Source: Neobacillus niacini (lineage in GTDB: Bacteria; Bacillota; Bacilli; Bacillales; Cytobacillaceae). Taken from it: DNA of 64,000 bases. Position 1 is the first letter of the stretch, and each line of letters starts with the position of its first letter. Shown here one piece after another: positions 18,122 to 28,636 of this stretch. The notes under the pieces are model-generated. The model was not told where the DNA came from. It did no database searches and saw nothing but the letters and a program-made list of their open reading frames with translations. The stretch is from positions 186,001-250,000 of the forward strand of contig NZ_JAMBOX010000004.1 of assembly GCF_023715785.1 (NCBI RefSeq), given 5' to 3'. Both the position numbers and the translations under genes were made by a program.

Positions 18122-19891
18122 ATGACAAAAAAGTTAAGTTTACTGGTATTATCCGTTATTCTCATTTTCGGAGCCTTCCTGCCGCAAGAAAAAATGGAGG
18201 CTGCGGGCGGTTCGGTTGTCATTGCATCTGATACCGTCAATGTCCGTACCGGACCCGGTCTAAGCTATCCATTGGCAAAGAAGGCAGTACGAGGGGAAAA
18301 ATATCCAATCGTTAAAGAAAAAGGAGATTGGATCCAAATTCAGCTATCACTCGGGAAAACAGGCTGGGTCGTCAATTGGCTCGTTACAAGCGATAAAGTT
18401 AATACCGTGAAGGCTGCAACCGGTACAGAAAAAACTCAAGCCAAAGCCAACACCGGTCAGTTAAGGGTTCGCTCAGGTCCCGGGACAAGCTTTCAAGTGG
18501 TCGGTTCGTTAACCAAAGGGCAAGAGGTGACCATCCTCAGCCAAAACGAAAACTGGTATAAAATCTCATCCTCGTTTGGCGAAGGCTGGGTATCCAAAGA
18601 GTACATAAGTATTACATCTGTTAAACAGGAATCAAGTGCAACACCTGCCGCTGCCAAGGTGACTGGTACAGCAGTGGTGAGTACCGACACATTAAATATT
18701 CGCAAGGGCCCCTCTGCGTCAAGCACGATTGTCGGCAAGCTGTCAAAAGGGACAAGCGTTACTATCTTATCCAAACAAAATGACTGGGCTGAAGTCAGCT
18801 ATCTAAAAGTAAAAGGATGGGTCAATGCCAAATATCTGGACAACCAAGGTGTGGCTGTAAAGACCGCCGCTAAGAAGCCGACTAGCGATTTAAAAGGGAC
18901 GGTAACAGCCTCAAGCCTTAGTGTCCGGTCTGATGCTTCATTAGATTCGAACGTCATCGGAAGCGTAACCAAAGGACAAAGCTTTTCCATTCTTGAGGAA
19001 AAAAATAATTGGCTGAAAATAGAGTACAATTCTGGGAAGGTTGGCTGGGTTGCGGCTTGGTATCTTGACCAGACAAAAAATACAAAGCCCGTTTCTACTG
19101 AACAAGGAAAAACTGAACATGAGAGTTCGATCACCATTCTGCAAAATGGATCAAATATTCGAACGGAGCCCAACGCCCAATCGGACGTACTGCTTCGCGC
19201 CAATGAGGGGGACACCTTTCAAGTGAGCGGGGTAGAAAATGATTGGTATCAAATTAAGTTAAAGGACGGCAGCACCGGATATATTGCCGGATGGATTGTC
19301 TCTGCCAGCGGTACTGTGCCTCGTATTGAGAAGTCGGGTGCCGGTGGATATTTGAAAAATAAAACAATTGTTATAGACCCTGGACACGGCGGCAGGGACG
19401 GAGGAACAACAGGAGCCAGCGGAACATTGGAGAAAGACCTTACCCTCCGCACAGCGAGACTTCTATACGATAAATTAAGGGCGGCTGGAGCTAATGTGTA
19501 TTTGACACGCAACAGCGATACATTTATTTCACTGCCATCAAGGGTAAGCTTGGCCCATTCGAAAAATGCCGATGCGTTTATTAGCTTGCATTTTGACGCC
19601 AACGAAGACAGAAGTGCACGCGGGATGACTGGGTATTATTATCATGTCTACCAACGAAAACTGGCGGAAACCCTTTATGCATCCACGGTAGGGAAAACGA
19701 AACTAGGTGACCGCGGCGTTGCCATTGGCGATTACCATGTCATCCGTGAAAACAATCAGAAAGCAGTTTTGATGGAGCTAGGGTTTATCAGCAATCCTGA
19801 GGAGGAAATGACTGTTAAAACAGGGAGCTACCAGGAAAATGCCGCATCCGGGTTATATGAAGGACTGGCAAGATATTTTAAAGAAAGTTAG
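18122..19891 (+). CDS. yrvJ: N-acetylmuramoyl-L-alanine amidase with five SH3 domains (YrvJ-like)
   Basis: Secreted peptidoglycan hydrolase that cuts the bond between muramic acid and L-alanine. The 589 residues comprise a signal peptide (1-29, cleavage near MEAAGG), five SH3 wall-binding repeats (about 30-90, 107-165, 180-240, 255-318, 335-400; each with LNIRKGPS / VRSGPG-type starts and GWV ends) and an Amidase_3 domain (about 410-585). Zinc ligands are H in DPGHGG, E in GTLEKDL and H in SLHFDAN; catalytic E is in LMELGFIS. ATG 18122 follows GAAGGAGG; the longer upstream frame would place residues ahead of the signal peptide. Confidence 0.95.
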   Translation: MTKKLSLLVLSVILIFGAFLPQEKMEAAGGSVVIASDTVNVRTGPGLSYPLAKKAVRGEKYPIVKEKGDWIQIQLSLGKTGWVVNWLVTSDKVNTVKAATGTEKTQAKANTGQLRVRSGPGTSFQVVGSLTKGQEVTILSQNENWYKISSSFGEGWVSKEYISITSVKQESSATPAAAKVTGTAVVSTDTLNIRKGPSASSTIVGKLSKGTSVTILSKQNDWAEVSYLKVKGWVNAKYLDNQGVAVKTAAKKPTSDLKGTVTASSLSVRSDASLDSNVIGSVTKGQSFSILEEKNNWLKIEYNSGKVGWVAAWYLDQTKNTKPVSTEQGKTEHESSITILQNGSNIRTEPNAQSDVLLRANEGDTFQVSGVENDWYQIKLKDGSTGYIAGWIVSASGTVPRIEKSGAGGYLKNKTIVIDPGHGGRDGGTTGASGTLEKDLTLRTARLLYDKLRAAGANVYLTRNSDTFISLPSRVSLAHSKNADAFISLHFDANEDRSARGMTGYYYHVYQRKLAETLYASTVGKTKLGDRGVAIGDYHVIRENNQKAVLMELGFISNPEEEMTVKTGSYQENAASGLYEGLARYFKES

Positions 19892-19902
19892 CAGGAAAAA
19901 GT

Positions 19903-19935
19903 AAAGGCTTGGCGCCAATTATGTGCCAAGCCTTT
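19903..19935. terminator. Bidirectional terminator between amidase and dtd
   Basis: AAAGGCTTGGC (19903-19913) pairs perfectly with GCCAAGCCTTT (19925-19935) over 11 bp. It lies between two converging genes. Confidence 0.85.
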
Positions 19936-19937
19936 CT

Positions 19938-20381
19938 CTATGCTTTACTCTCAATTATTAATGTAACTGGACCGTCGTTGATTAATTGAACATCCATCAT
20001 GGCGCCAAAGACACCTGTCTCAACGTGAATCCCTTTTTCACGAAGCAGCTTGTTAAAGGTCTCATAAATCCCAATTGCATATTCAGGTCTTGCCGCATCA
20101 ATGAAACTGGGCCTTCTGCCTTTACGGGTGTCCCCATACAGTGTAAATTGGGACACCGACAGGATTTCACCGCCAACATCCAGCAGTGATAGATTCATCT
20201 TCTCGTCAGCATCCTCAAAAATTCTTAGGCTGGCAACTTTATCGGCAAGATAGGCTGCGTCCTCTTCTTTATCATCGTGGGTGACGCCAACCAAGAGAAC
20301 AAGTCCGCTCTTGATTTGCCCCTTAACTTCTCCTGCGACAGTGACACTTGCCTGCTTACTGCGTTGAACAACTATTCGCAT
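19938..20381 (-). CDS. dtd: D-aminoacyl-tRNA deacylase
   Basis: Homodimeric proofreading enzyme that removes D-amino acids (and glycine from tRNA-Ala) from tRNA. The 147 residues show both signature motifs: SQFTLYGD near 78-85 and the cross-subunit NDGPVT near 135. ATG 20381 has AAGGAG upstream. It lies 13 bases after relA, the common Bacillus pair. Confidence 0.97.
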   Translation of the reverse strand: MRIVVQRSKQASVTVAGEVKGQIKSGLVLLVGVTHDDKEEDAAYLADKVASLRIFEDADEKMNLSLLDVGGEILSVSQFTLYGDTRKGRRPSFIDAARPEYAIGIYETFNKLLREKGIHVETGVFGAMMDVQLINDGPVTLIIESKA

Positions 20382-20394
20382 CCTCTAAAACTCC

Positions 20395-22590
20395 TTAGTT
20401 CATCATTCGGCGCACCGAATAAATATCCGGGATTTGTTTAATTCGGTCAACGACCTTTTGTAAGTGGCTAACGTTATGAATCGCGATTGACATATTGATT
20501 GTCGCCATTTTATTGCGGTCGGTTTTTCCCGAAACAGCCGATATATTGGTCTTCGTTTCATTGACCGCCTGCAAAACCTCGTTCAGCAGCCCGCGTCGGT
20601 CAAATCCGCTGATTTCAATATCGACGTTGTATTCCTTCCGATCATTTAACGCCGATTCCCACTCAACCTGAATCAATCTTGACTGGGCATCTCCCGAGTC
20701 GATATTGGTGCAGTCGGCGCGGTGCACAGATACGCCTCGGCCTTTCGTAATATAGCCGACAATTTCATCGCCTGGAATCGGGTTGCAGCACCTGGAAAGG
20801 CGGATCAATAAATTGTCGATTCCTTGCACCCTTACGCCGGATTCCCGTCTTTTAGCCGACGGAAACGCCTTTAAGTCAGTGATGGCATTCGTAATACTGG
20901 CCGACTGTTCCTGGTCGCGTTTTTTGCGCCATTTCTCCGTCAGACGGTTTGCTACCTGCAACGCTGTGACGCCGTTGTAGCCCACGGCCGCATACATATC
21001 TTCTTCGCTGGAAAAATTAAATTTCTCGGCGACCTTTTTAAGATTATCAGCCGTCAAAATTTCTTTTATGTCAAATTCCATGTTGCGGATTTCTTTTTCA
21101 ACCATTTCCTTGCCTTTTTCGACATTCTCTTCACGACGCTGCTTCTTGAAAAAGGCACGAATCTTGTTTTTCGCCTGTGAAGTTTGGGCAAGCTTTAGCC
21201 AATCCTGACTCGGACCGTAGGAGTGCTTGGAAGTTAAGATTTCAATGATATCGCCGGTTTTAAGCTTATAATCCAACGTCACCATTTTCCCGTTCACCTT
21301 TGCCCCAATCGTTTTATTGCCAATTTCGGAGTGAATCCGGTAGGCAAAATCAATCGGGACTGAACCGGATGGCAATTCGATGACATCCCCTTTTGGGGTA
21401 AACACGAATACCATGTCGGAAAACAAGTCAATCTTTAATGATTCCATAAATTCTTCCGCATTCGCGGTATCATTTTGGAATTCGAGAATTTCTCTGAACC
21501 ATGTCAACTTTTGTTCAAAGGTAGAGCTGTCATTGATCGCTTTGCCCTCTTTATAAGCCCAGTGGGCGGCGATCCCGAACTCGGCAATTCGATGCATTTC
21601 AACCGTTCGAATTTGCACCTCAAGCGGGTCTCCCTTCGGCCCAATGACAGTGGTATGCAACGATTGATACATATTCGGCTTCGGCATCGCAATATAGTCC
21701 TTGAATCGTCCTGGCATCGGCTTCCAGCAGGTGTGAATGATGCCCAATACCGCATAACAGTCCTTTATGCTATTGACGACAATTCGAACAGCAAGCAAAT
21801 CATAGATTTCGCTGAATTGCTTGTTTTGGAGTGCCATTTTTCGATAGATACTATAAATATGCTTTGGACGGCCCGAAATCTCCGCTTTAATGGAAACTTC
21901 ACCCATCCGCGCCTTTACTTCTTCAATAACATCCTCAAGATATTGCTCGCGTTCTGCCCGCTTCTTTTTCATCAGATTGACTATCCGGTAGTATTGCTGC
22001 GGATTCAAATATCTGAGCGCGGTATCCTCCAACTCCCACTTAATCTTGGAAATCCCCAGACGGTGTGCCAAAGGGGCGAAAATTTCAAGTGTTTCATTTG
22101 AAATCCGGCGCTGTTTTTCCAACGGAAGATGCTTGAGTGTCCGCATATTATGCAAGCGGTCAGCAAGCTTAATCAAAATAACCCGGATGTCTTGGGCCAT
22201 GGCCACAAACATTTTCCGGTGATTTTCCGCCTGCTGCTCCTCATGAGACTTATATTTAATTTTTCCCAGCTTTGTAACCCCGTCAACAAGCATTGCCACT
22301 TCGTCATTAAACTCGGATTCGATATCCTTTAAGGTTACACTTGTATCCTCAACGACGTCGTGAAGAAAACCAGCCGCAACCGTTGCCGGATCCATCTCCA
22401 AATCTGCCAGTATCCCAGCAACTTGGATTGGATGAATAATGTAGGGCTCGCCGGATTTTCGATATTGGTCACGATGAGCATGTTTGGCGAATTCATACGC
22501 CTTTTTTACCATATCAACATGCTCTTCGTTCAAATATTTTCTTGTCTTGTCGATGACTTGGTCGGCTGTTAACACTTGATCATTCGCCAT
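20395..22590 (-). CDS. relA: Bifunctional (p)ppGpp synthetase/hydrolase Rel
   Basis: Makes and degrades the alarmone (p)ppGpp in the stringent response. The 731 residues contain an HD hydrolase domain (HAHRDQYRKSGEPYIIHP and FLHDVVEDT, both hydrolase motifs intact), a synthetase domain with YQSLHTTVIGP near 305, TGS (VFTPKGDVIELPSGS near 395), a conserved cysteine region (SRCCNPIPGDEIVGYITKG) and a C-terminal ACT domain. Both activities should therefore be present. Start is ATG 22590 with AAAGGTG upstream; the 17 codons before it have no ribosome binding site. It is followed by dtd. Confidence 0.97.
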   Translation of the reverse strand: MANDQVLTADQVIDKTRKYLNEEHVDMVKKAYEFAKHAHRDQYRKSGEPYIIHPIQVAGILADLEMDPATVAAGFLHDVVEDTSVTLKDIESEFNDEVAMLVDGVTKLGKIKYKSHEEQQAENHRKMFVAMAQDIRVILIKLADRLHNMRTLKHLPLEKQRRISNETLEIFAPLAHRLGISKIKWELEDTALRYLNPQQYYRIVNLMKKKRAEREQYLEDVIEEVKARMGEVSIKAEISGRPKHIYSIYRKMALQNKQFSEIYDLLAVRIVVNSIKDCYAVLGIIHTCWKPMPGRFKDYIAMPKPNMYQSLHTTVIGPKGDPLEVQIRTVEMHRIAEFGIAAHWAYKEGKAINDSSTFEQKLTWFREILEFQNDTANAEEFMESLKIDLFSDMVFVFTPKGDVIELPSGSVPIDFAYRIHSEIGNKTIGAKVNGKMVTLDYKLKTGDIIEILTSKHSYGPSQDWLKLAQTSQAKNKIRAFFKKQRREENVEKGKEMVEKEIRNMEFDIKEILTADNLKKVAEKFNFSSEEDMYAAVGYNGVTALQVANRLTEKWRKKRDQEQSASITNAITDLKAFPSAKRRESGVRVQGIDNLLIRLSRCCNPIPGDEIVGYITKGRGVSVHRADCTNIDSGDAQSRLIQVEWESALNDRKEYNVDIEISGFDRRGLLNEVLQAVNETKTNISAVSGKTDRNKMATINMSIAIHNVSHLQKVVDRIKQIPDIYSVRRMMN

Positions 22591-22796
22591 GAAATCACCT
22601 TTATTTTTGACTAAAATACGAGTCGGTATTTTATATATCATTTCATTCTATGAAAAATCGTTCCTAAACTAGAATGATTGTTACTATTATCGAAAAAAAT
22701 GGTGGAGATGTAAAGAGATAAAGACTTTTTTCTGCAATTTATATCATTTTTGTCGAATTTTCAATGAAAACAAACTTTATTAAAACTATATAAAGA

Positions 22797-22823
22797 GAGC
22801 ACTCTTGCTCCCGAGTGCCCCTA
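22797..22823 (-). terminator. Possible terminator after apt
   Basis: GCACTC and GAGTGC pair in a 6-bp stem extended past a mismatch, and on the minus strand TCTTTATATAG follows. The stem is short and the T run broken, so this is tentative. Confidence 0.5.
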
Positions 22824-22831
22824 AGAACTTA

Positions 22832-23344
22832 TTAATAGTGCATTAATGTTAAGATATCATAGCCTTCAAGCTTGTTGCGGCCTTCCAAATAAGATAATTC
22901 CACCAGAAAGGCAATTCCCGCAACAACGCCGCCCAGCTGTTCCACCAATTGTATTGTCGCATCAATCGTGCCGCCAGTTGCCAGTAAGTCATCGGTGATC
23001 AGCACACGCTGGCCGGGTTTAATCGCATCCTTGTGAATCGTCAAAACGTCTTTTCCATATTCGAGGCCATAGCTGACTTTTATCGTTTCGCGTGGCAGCT
23101 TTCCTTCCTTACGCACTGGGGCAAAACCTACTCCAAGCGCATAAGCGACCGGACAGCCAATAATAAATCCACGTGCCTCAGGGCCGACAATGATATCAAT
23201 ATTTTTATCTTGCGCGTATTCAACAATCTGGTCTGTTGCATATTTATAGGCTGCGCCATCGTTCATTAATGGCGTAATATCTTTGAAAACAATACCCTGC
23301 TTTGGATAATCCGGTACAATAGCCACAAATTGTTTTAAATCCAT
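22832..23344 (-). CDS. apt: Adenine phosphoribosyltransferase
   Basis: Salvages adenine with PRPP to give AMP. The 170 residues show the PRPP motif [13 protein letters not shown] near 122-134 and the [10 protein letters not shown] segment near 55. ATG 23344 overlaps the end of recJ by 10 bases, so it is translated from the recJ transcript. recJ-apt-relA order matches B. subtilis. Confidence 0.97.
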   Translation of the reverse strand: MDLKQFVAIVPDYPKQGIVFKDITPLMNDGAAYKYATDQIVEYAQDKNIDIIVGPEARGFIIGCPVAYALGVGFAPVRKEGKLPRETIKVSYGLEYGKDVLTIHKDAIKPGQRVLITDDLLATGGTIDATIQLVEQLGGVVAGIAFLVELSYLEGRNKLEGYDILTLMHY

Positions 23345-25698
23345 TCCTTAACTGCCTCCTCAAGCTTAACAGGCTCTTCAATCAGTGTATCGAACAAGGC
23401 TTTCAACTCCTGGAAGGAAGAAAACAGCAGTTCTTTTTCCAGTTCATATTGCTCCTGTTTTAATTGATAGGTTCTCGAGTCTGTTAAATCGCGCTTCTGC
23501 GCCGACCTGTTTAGTGTGATAAATCCATTGTTAATTGTAACAAAATCCAGTTCATAAAACACCTTTGACATAAATTTAATTGTTTCCTGCGACCAGCCTC
23601 TCGCTTTTGCAATATCTGCACCGTAACGCCTTAAGTCAATCGGTCCTTTTTTGAGCAGAAATGCATAGTACCATTTAAAATGTTCCCGGGTAGGGACAGT
23701 GCTGAAGAAATCGCTGGATTCCTTGTAAAAATAAGCGTATATTCGCGCCGGCTGTTTCCCCTTCAATAACTGTGTCAACATGTTTTTTGATGTCGGGAAG
23801 TCTGCCAATACAAGATTAGCCTGGTGACAATCAAAGCGGACCGCCTCATCGGAATTTTGAATCAGGACGGCATCATCTTTTAATATAGGGCTGATTTTTT
23901 CAAAATGGTCCTGGTTAAATAAAACAATCTTCCTGGTTTCAGCGGGAACAGCATCCACAATCGAGTGAAGCCGCTTTTGGCCACGGAAATCAAATAACTG
24001 CCACTTTATAACAGCGATGTCATGAACAAAAATTTGCGGTTTACGTATATTGTTCCATTCATTTACGGATAATTCCCCAATTAATGAAATTTTTGATGCA
24101 GGAGAGATTTCATCAACCAATGGCCCCAAACCAAAGCCGACCCCATCCAAATTGGCACCATTGTCATTCAGCAAGATCTTTAAATGGTTTTGGTCGCTGC
24201 CGATTTTCTTGATGCTGGTAATGTCAACATTGTTTATTAACACCTTGGGCTTGGAATTGTCCATCCCAAAGGGGGCAAGCAAATTCATTTCTTCTAATGA
24301 ACCAAGATTAATATCCTCCAGGTGAACCTCCTCATCGAGATAGGTCACCGGAATAAAATCCTCATCCGCTAAAGTTTCAGCGGCAAGGCGGTTTAATCTT
24401 TCCCTTAACTCGGGAACATCATTTATGCTGAGCGTCATCCCGGCGGCTCCCGGATGCCCGCCAAAATGAGGCAAAATGTCACGGCATGTTGACAGATTAT
24501 GAAACAAATCAAATCCCGGAATGCTTCTCGCAGACCCTTTGGCAATGCCTTTTTCGGAATCAAAGCTGAGAACGATCGTCGGACGGAAGTATTTTTCGAC
24601 AAGCCGGGAAGCGACAATGCCGATTACCCCGGCATTCCAACCTTCCCTCCCGATGACAAGCACTTTGTTGGCAGGATCCGAAAACTTTGCTTCGACTTCT
24701 TCAATGGCTTCCTCGGTAATAGTATTGACAATGGATTGCCGCAATTTGTTAAGCTCGTCCATTTCCTCCGCCAATTCTTCCGCCTCGACCGGGTCATCGG
24801 TAAGAAACAGCCGAACTGCCAGCTCTGCGTCTTCCAGGCGGCCGACAGCATTGATTCTTGGTGCCAATGTAAATCCTACCGTTTCTTCGTTAACGGTCAT
24901 CGGATTTACACCCGCTATTTTTAATAAGGCTTTTAGCCCGATTGTTTGGGTGGTTTTTAGCTTTTCAAGACCTTTCTTGGCAATCAGGCGATTTTCACCT
25001 GTTAACGAAACCAGATCTGCAATGGTGCCAATCACGGCGATTTCCAATAAGTGCTCTGGAAGCCTGCCATAAAGGGCATGGGCCAATTTAAACGCAACGC
25101 CTACCCCTGCCAAGTCACGAAACGGGTATTGGCTGTCAGGAAGCTTGGGATGAATGATCGCCAAAGCTTCTGGTAAAACCGGTCCAGGTTCATGGTGGTC
25201 AGTAATAATCAGGTCAAGGCCAAGCTCTTTGGCAACAGCACCTTCTTGGACAGCGGATATGCCGGTGTCTACGGTAATAATCAATTTAATTCCTGCCTCC
25301 GCAGCTTGGCGGAAAGCGGGTTCATTTGGACCATAGCCTTCGGTAAATCGATTAGGGATATAAAATTGGACATTCGCTCCCAAATCGCGAAGGGTTATCA
25401 TCATTACTGAAGTGCTGCTGACACCATCCGCGTCGTAATCTCCAAAAATAAGAATCGGCTCTCTTTTTTCGATTGCTTCCCGAATCCGGTTAACGGCAAG
25501 ATCCATTCCTCTTAGTAAATACGGGTCATGGAATTCATCCTTGGCAAATAAAAAATACCGTGCAGATTCAACGGTATCGAAGCCACGATTGACAAGCAGC
25601 GATGCAACAAAGGGTGTTATTTTCAATTCATTTTCCAGCTTTTTTGCTAGATGCTGGTCAGATTTACGAACAATCCATCTTGTTTTCGACTTTAACAT
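23335..25698 (-). CDS. recJ: Single-strand-specific 5'-3' DNA exonuclease RecJ
   Basis: DHH-family exonuclease for repair and recombination. The 787 residues hold the DHH core: [11 protein letters not shown] near 82 (two Asp), DTG near 145, DHHEPGP near 165, the DHHA1 segment ([20 protein letters not shown] near 350) and HPGAAGM near 415. The last 200 residues are the C-terminal extension typical of Bacillus RecJ. ATG 25698 follows GAGGGGTG. It overlaps apt by 10 bases. Confidence 0.97.
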   Translation of the reverse strand: MLKSKTRWIVRKSDQHLAKKLENELKITPFVASLLVNRGFDTVESARYFLFAKDEFHDPYLLRGMDLAVNRIREAIEKREPILIFGDYDADGVSSTSVMMITLRDLGANVQFYIPNRFTEGYGPNEPAFRQAAEAGIKLIITVDTGISAVQEGAVAKELGLDLIITDHHEPGPVLPEALAIIHPKLPDSQYPFRDLAGVGVAFKLAHALYGRLPEHLLEIAVIGTIADLVSLTGENRLIAKKGLEKLKTTQTIGLKALLKIAGVNPMTVNEETVGFTLAPRINAVGRLEDAELAVRLFLTDDPVEAEELAEEMDELNKLRQSIVNTITEEAIEEVEAKFSDPANKVLVIGREGWNAGVIGIVASRLVEKYFRPTIVLSFDSEKGIAKGSARSIPGFDLFHNLSTCRDILPHFGGHPGAAGMTLSINDVPELRERLNRLAAETLADEDFIPVTYLDEEVHLEDINLGSLEEMNLLAPFGMDNSKPKVLINNVDITSIKKIGSDQNHLKILLNDNGANLDGVGFGLGPLVDEISPASKISLIGELSVNEWNNIRKPQIFVHDIAVIKWQLFDFRGQKRLHSIVDAVPAETRKIVLFNQDHFEKISPILKDDAVLIQNSDEAVRFDCHQANLVLADFPTSKNMLTQLLKGKQPARIYAYFYKESSDFFSTVPTREHFKWYYAFLLKKGPIDLRRYGADIAKARGWSQETIKFMSKVFYELDFVTINNGFITLNRSAQKRDLTDSRTYQLKQEQYELEKELLFSSFQELKALFDTLIEEPVKLEEAVKEWI

Positions 25699-25774
25699 GC
25701 ATGTTTCACCCCTCAGACTATCTTATTATACAGGAGTAGAAACCGGCTTTCAATGAGGATAATATTTGAAAAAT

Positions 25775-25800
25775 AAAAACCGCAGAAGGCTGCGGTTTTT
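25775..25800. terminator. Terminator after secDF
   Basis: AAAAACCGCAG (25775-25785) and CTGCGGTTTTT (25790-25800) form an 11-bp stem with an AAGG loop. It ends secDF on the minus strand and separates it from recJ. Confidence 0.92.
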
Positions 25801-25811
25801 ACTGAAAGTCA

Positions 25812-28076
25812 TTAAACTTGTGGCTGATCGGAATATTTCCGTTTTTCTTTGACTGTTTTGATCACGCCTTTTTTCTTAAGTTCGCGGGTTTTAAACACAT
25901 ACCATAGCGGACCGGCTATACAGATGGATGAATACACACCTGCGATCAATCCTACAAATAAGGCAATCGAGAAGTTCAGAATCGATTCACTGCCAAAGAA
26001 GATTAAGGCAATGACCGTAACCAACACAGTAAATACGGTATTAACTGAACGATTTAAAGTCTGCCGGATACTGACGTTTAGAACTTCAGCAATGTCTTCA
26101 TTGGTTTTAAGACGTTTTTTCTTATGCATGTTTTCGCGCATCCGGTCAAAGGTAACAATTGTATCGTTAATCGAATAACCGATGATTGTCAGGACGGCCG
26201 CAATAAACGTTAAGTCGACCTCAAGCCGAGTGATGCTGAAAAAAGCCACCATAAAGAATGCATCGTGGAGCAATGAGAAAATAGCGGAAATCGCCATCGC
26301 CCATTCGAAACGAACTGTAACATAAAGAACAATCCCGATGGAAGCAATAAGCAGCGCAATAACGCCATTTTTAGCAATTTCTTTACCGACTGTCGGTGAA
26401 ACCGTACTTACATTTGGATCGTTGCCGAATTCCTTCTTCAATTCAGCTTTTAGCTTAGCGATTTCATCCTTTGTTAATACATCTTTAAGGCGTGCAGAGG
26501 CTCTTTCCTTGTTATCGCCAGAAATTAAAATATCATCTGTTTTAATGTTATGTTCATTTAAAACGGTTTCTACCTTTTGGGTAGTTAATGGTTGGTTCGA
26601 TAATACCTCAATCCTGGTACCCTTTGAAAAATCAATCGATAAATTCAGCCGGAAAACGAGCAGTAATATAATTCCAAGCGCTAACAACGCCCCGGAAATA
26701 AGGAAAAATACTTTTCTTGGCTTAACAAAGTCCAGCTTGTCCCATCTCGTAGGAAGATCCAAGGTATCAAAGTTTTCAGCAATATCATGGATTGCTGATT
26801 CCTTGACGGCAAACCAGCTCTTCCTTTTATTTAAGAAGCCGCTATGCACCCATAATCCAAGAAATAACCGCGATAAGAATACTGCGGTTAAAAAGCTCAA
26901 CGCGATACTGACTAAAAGCATGGTCGCAAATCCTTTAATTGAGCTTGTTCCATAGAAGAACAGGACAGCGGCTGCCAAAACCGTCGTTAAGTTTCCATCC
27001 AGGATGGAGGAGAATGAGTTTTTGCTTCCTGCTTGGTACGCGGACTTAACCGACTTTCCGACCTTCAGTTCCTCACGAATCCGTTCATAGGTAAGAATGT
27101 TGGCGTCTACCGCCATCCCGACCCCTAGAATGAGGGCCGCTATGCCCGGCAGTGTTAAGACAGCGTTCATCCAATCAAAGATTAAGAGCACTAGGAATAT
27201 ATAAACCGATAAGGTTACCGTTGCGATAAATCCAGGGAAACGATAATAGACAAGCATAAACAAATAAATAAGGGCAATACCGATAATACCAGCCAGAATT
27301 GTTTTATTTAACGCCTGCTCACCAAATTGCGCCCCGACGGAAGTTGAATAAACCTCTTTCAGTTTAACAGGAAGGGCACCGGCGTTTAATAAGGAAGCCA
27401 ATGTTTGCGCTTCTTCCGCTGTAAAGCTGCCGACAATGGAAACCGTATTTTGGTTAAACACTTCATTTACCGTTGGTGCCGATAAAAATTTATGATTTTC
27501 CTTTGCGATTTCAGATTTAAAGGAGTCTTTGCCTTCTTCGAAATCCATCCAAATAACCAAGTAATTATTTGGTCTCATATTGACAATTTCTTGAGTAACC
27601 TTACGAAACTTTTCCGCACTCTTTAATGTCAGCGAAACGCTTGGAGCTCCGTTTTCATCAAACGTTTGCTTGGCTCCGCCTTCCTTCAAGTCTGTGCCAT
27701 CCATCTTCAGTTTATCATTGGCATCCCGGAAGGTCAGATTAGCTTGTGTAGACAGTATTTCCCGGGCTTCATTTTGGTCCTCAACACCGGCCAATTGGAC
27801 ACGAATCCGGTTCGTGCCTTCAATTTGAATATTAGGCTCACTAACACCAAGAACATTGATCCGCTTATCAAGCGCCTTGGCAGTGCTGGCCAATACATCA
27901 CTATCAATTTTTTGGCCTTTTTTCGCAGGCTGCACTTCGTAAAGTACTTCAAAGCCCCCTTGTAAGTCCAATCCAAGCTTGATGTTTTTTAGAATCCCAT
28001 TTGTTGTTACTCCCATTGTGCTTCCCAATAATACAAGGATTAACAGGAAGGCCACAATCCGACTGCGTTTCACCAT
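25812..28076 (-). CDS. secDF: Protein translocase subunits SecD-SecF, fused (SecDF)
   Basis: RND-type membrane protein that uses the proton gradient to help pull secreted proteins through SecYEG. The 754-residue fusion joins SecD (1 to about 440) and SecF (about 450-754), with twelve predicted membrane segments and two large outer domains, the natural arrangement in Bacillus. Visible: DLQGGFEVLYEVQP near 35, GVGMAVDANILTYERIREE near 340, and TIIGYSINDTIVTFDRMREN near 660. ATG 28076 follows AAGGAGG; the upstream frame is not supported. yajC, its partner, is about 5 kb upstream. Confidence 0.97.
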   Translation of the reverse strand: MVKRSRIVAFLLILVLLGSTMGVTTNGILKNIKLGLDLQGGFEVLYEVQPAKKGQKIDSDVLASTAKALDKRINVLGVSEPNIQIEGTNRIRVQLAGVEDQNEAREILSTQANLTFRDANDKLKMDGTDLKEGGAKQTFDENGAPSVSLTLKSAEKFRKVTQEIVNMRPNNYLVIWMDFEEGKDSFKSEIAKENHKFLSAPTVNEVFNQNTVSIVGSFTAEEAQTLASLLNAGALPVKLKEVYSTSVGAQFGEQALNKTILAGIIGIALIYLFMLVYYRFPGFIATVTLSVYIFLVLLIFDWMNAVLTLPGIAALILGVGMAVDANILTYERIREELKVGKSVKSAYQAGSKNSFSSILDGNLTTVLAAAVLFFYGTSSIKGFATMLLVSIALSFLTAVFLSRLFLGLWVHSGFLNKRKSWFAVKESAIHDIAENFDTLDLPTRWDKLDFVKPRKVFFLISGALLALGIILLLVFRLNLSIDFSKGTRIEVLSNQPLTTQKVETVLNEHNIKTDDILISGDNKERASARLKDVLTKDEIAKLKAELKKEFGNDPNVSTVSPTVGKEIAKNGVIALLIASIGIVLYVTVRFEWAMAISAIFSLLHDAFFMVAFFSITRLEVDLTFIAAVLTIIGYSINDTIVTFDRMRENMHKKKRLKTNEDIAEVLNVSIRQTLNRSVNTVFTVLVTVIALIFFGSESILNFSIALFVGLIAGVYSSICIAGPLWYVFKTRELKKKGVIKTVKEKRKYSDQPQV

Positions 28077-28202
28077 TATGTATTGTTCCTCCTTAATGCG
28101 CCGTGCAAAAGGCACTTACAAAAGCTGCAAAAAAAATAAAAAAGTCACTGCTACCATTATGGAATAACTCACAAAGAGTGTCAATTTACAAAAAATTGAT
28201 CC

Positions 28203-28499
28203 TCATTTCAATAATTCTCTTAACTCGTTTTCATCTTCAAATGAGAACTCAGCTGTTTTATAGGCTTCGATTTGTGCATAGCTTAGATAATCGCTTACTT
28301 TCACCGAGAGGATGTCCTGGATGATCTCAAAAAGCTTCGCTTCTTCTTTTGCCTTGCGCCATTTTTTCTTGATTAAAAATCCCCAAAATTCCTGCTCTGT
28401 AACCGCGTCATACCCAAGCAGGCGAAACTCTTCCAATTTGCTGATGATTGCCGGTTGTACCTGTGTGCGCAATTCATCATGACCAAGGCTATGTTCCAT
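28203..28499 (-). CDS. comN: Post-transcriptional regulator ComN (YrzD)
   Basis: A 98-residue soluble, helix-rich protein starting MEHSLGHDELRTQVQP and carrying the GYDAVTEQEFWGFLIKKKW block typical of the Post_transc_reg family. In B. subtilis ComN promotes accumulation of comE competence transcripts and lies between secDF and spoVB, as here. ATG 28499 follows GAGGGGGAAG. Its role in this organism is inferred from the homologue. Confidence 0.88.
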   Translation of the reverse strand: MEHSLGHDELRTQVQPAIISKLEEFRLLGYDAVTEQEFWGFLIKKKWRKAKEEAKLFEIIQDILSVKVSDYLSYAQIEAYKTAEFSFEDENELRELLK

Positions 28500-28636
28500 G
28501 TCATCTTCCCCCTCGGAGAAACTCTCCCGATATAATAAAAATACAAAAAGCCGGACAACTTGTCATGCTTTGTCCACCATGGTGCATATAGTTAATTGTA
28601 TATGATTTCGCCTATTTTGAGAAGGTGGGAAGTGGA

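Noticed and set aside
21475-22101. 208-codon plus-strand frame inside relA
   Set aside because: It is antisense to the conserved synthetase domain of relA and has no ribosome binding site or recognisable product.
22591-22796. Small gene or RNA between relA and apt
   Set aside because: A/T-rich, no frame with a ribosome binding site and no conserved structure seen; it probably holds only the relA promoter.
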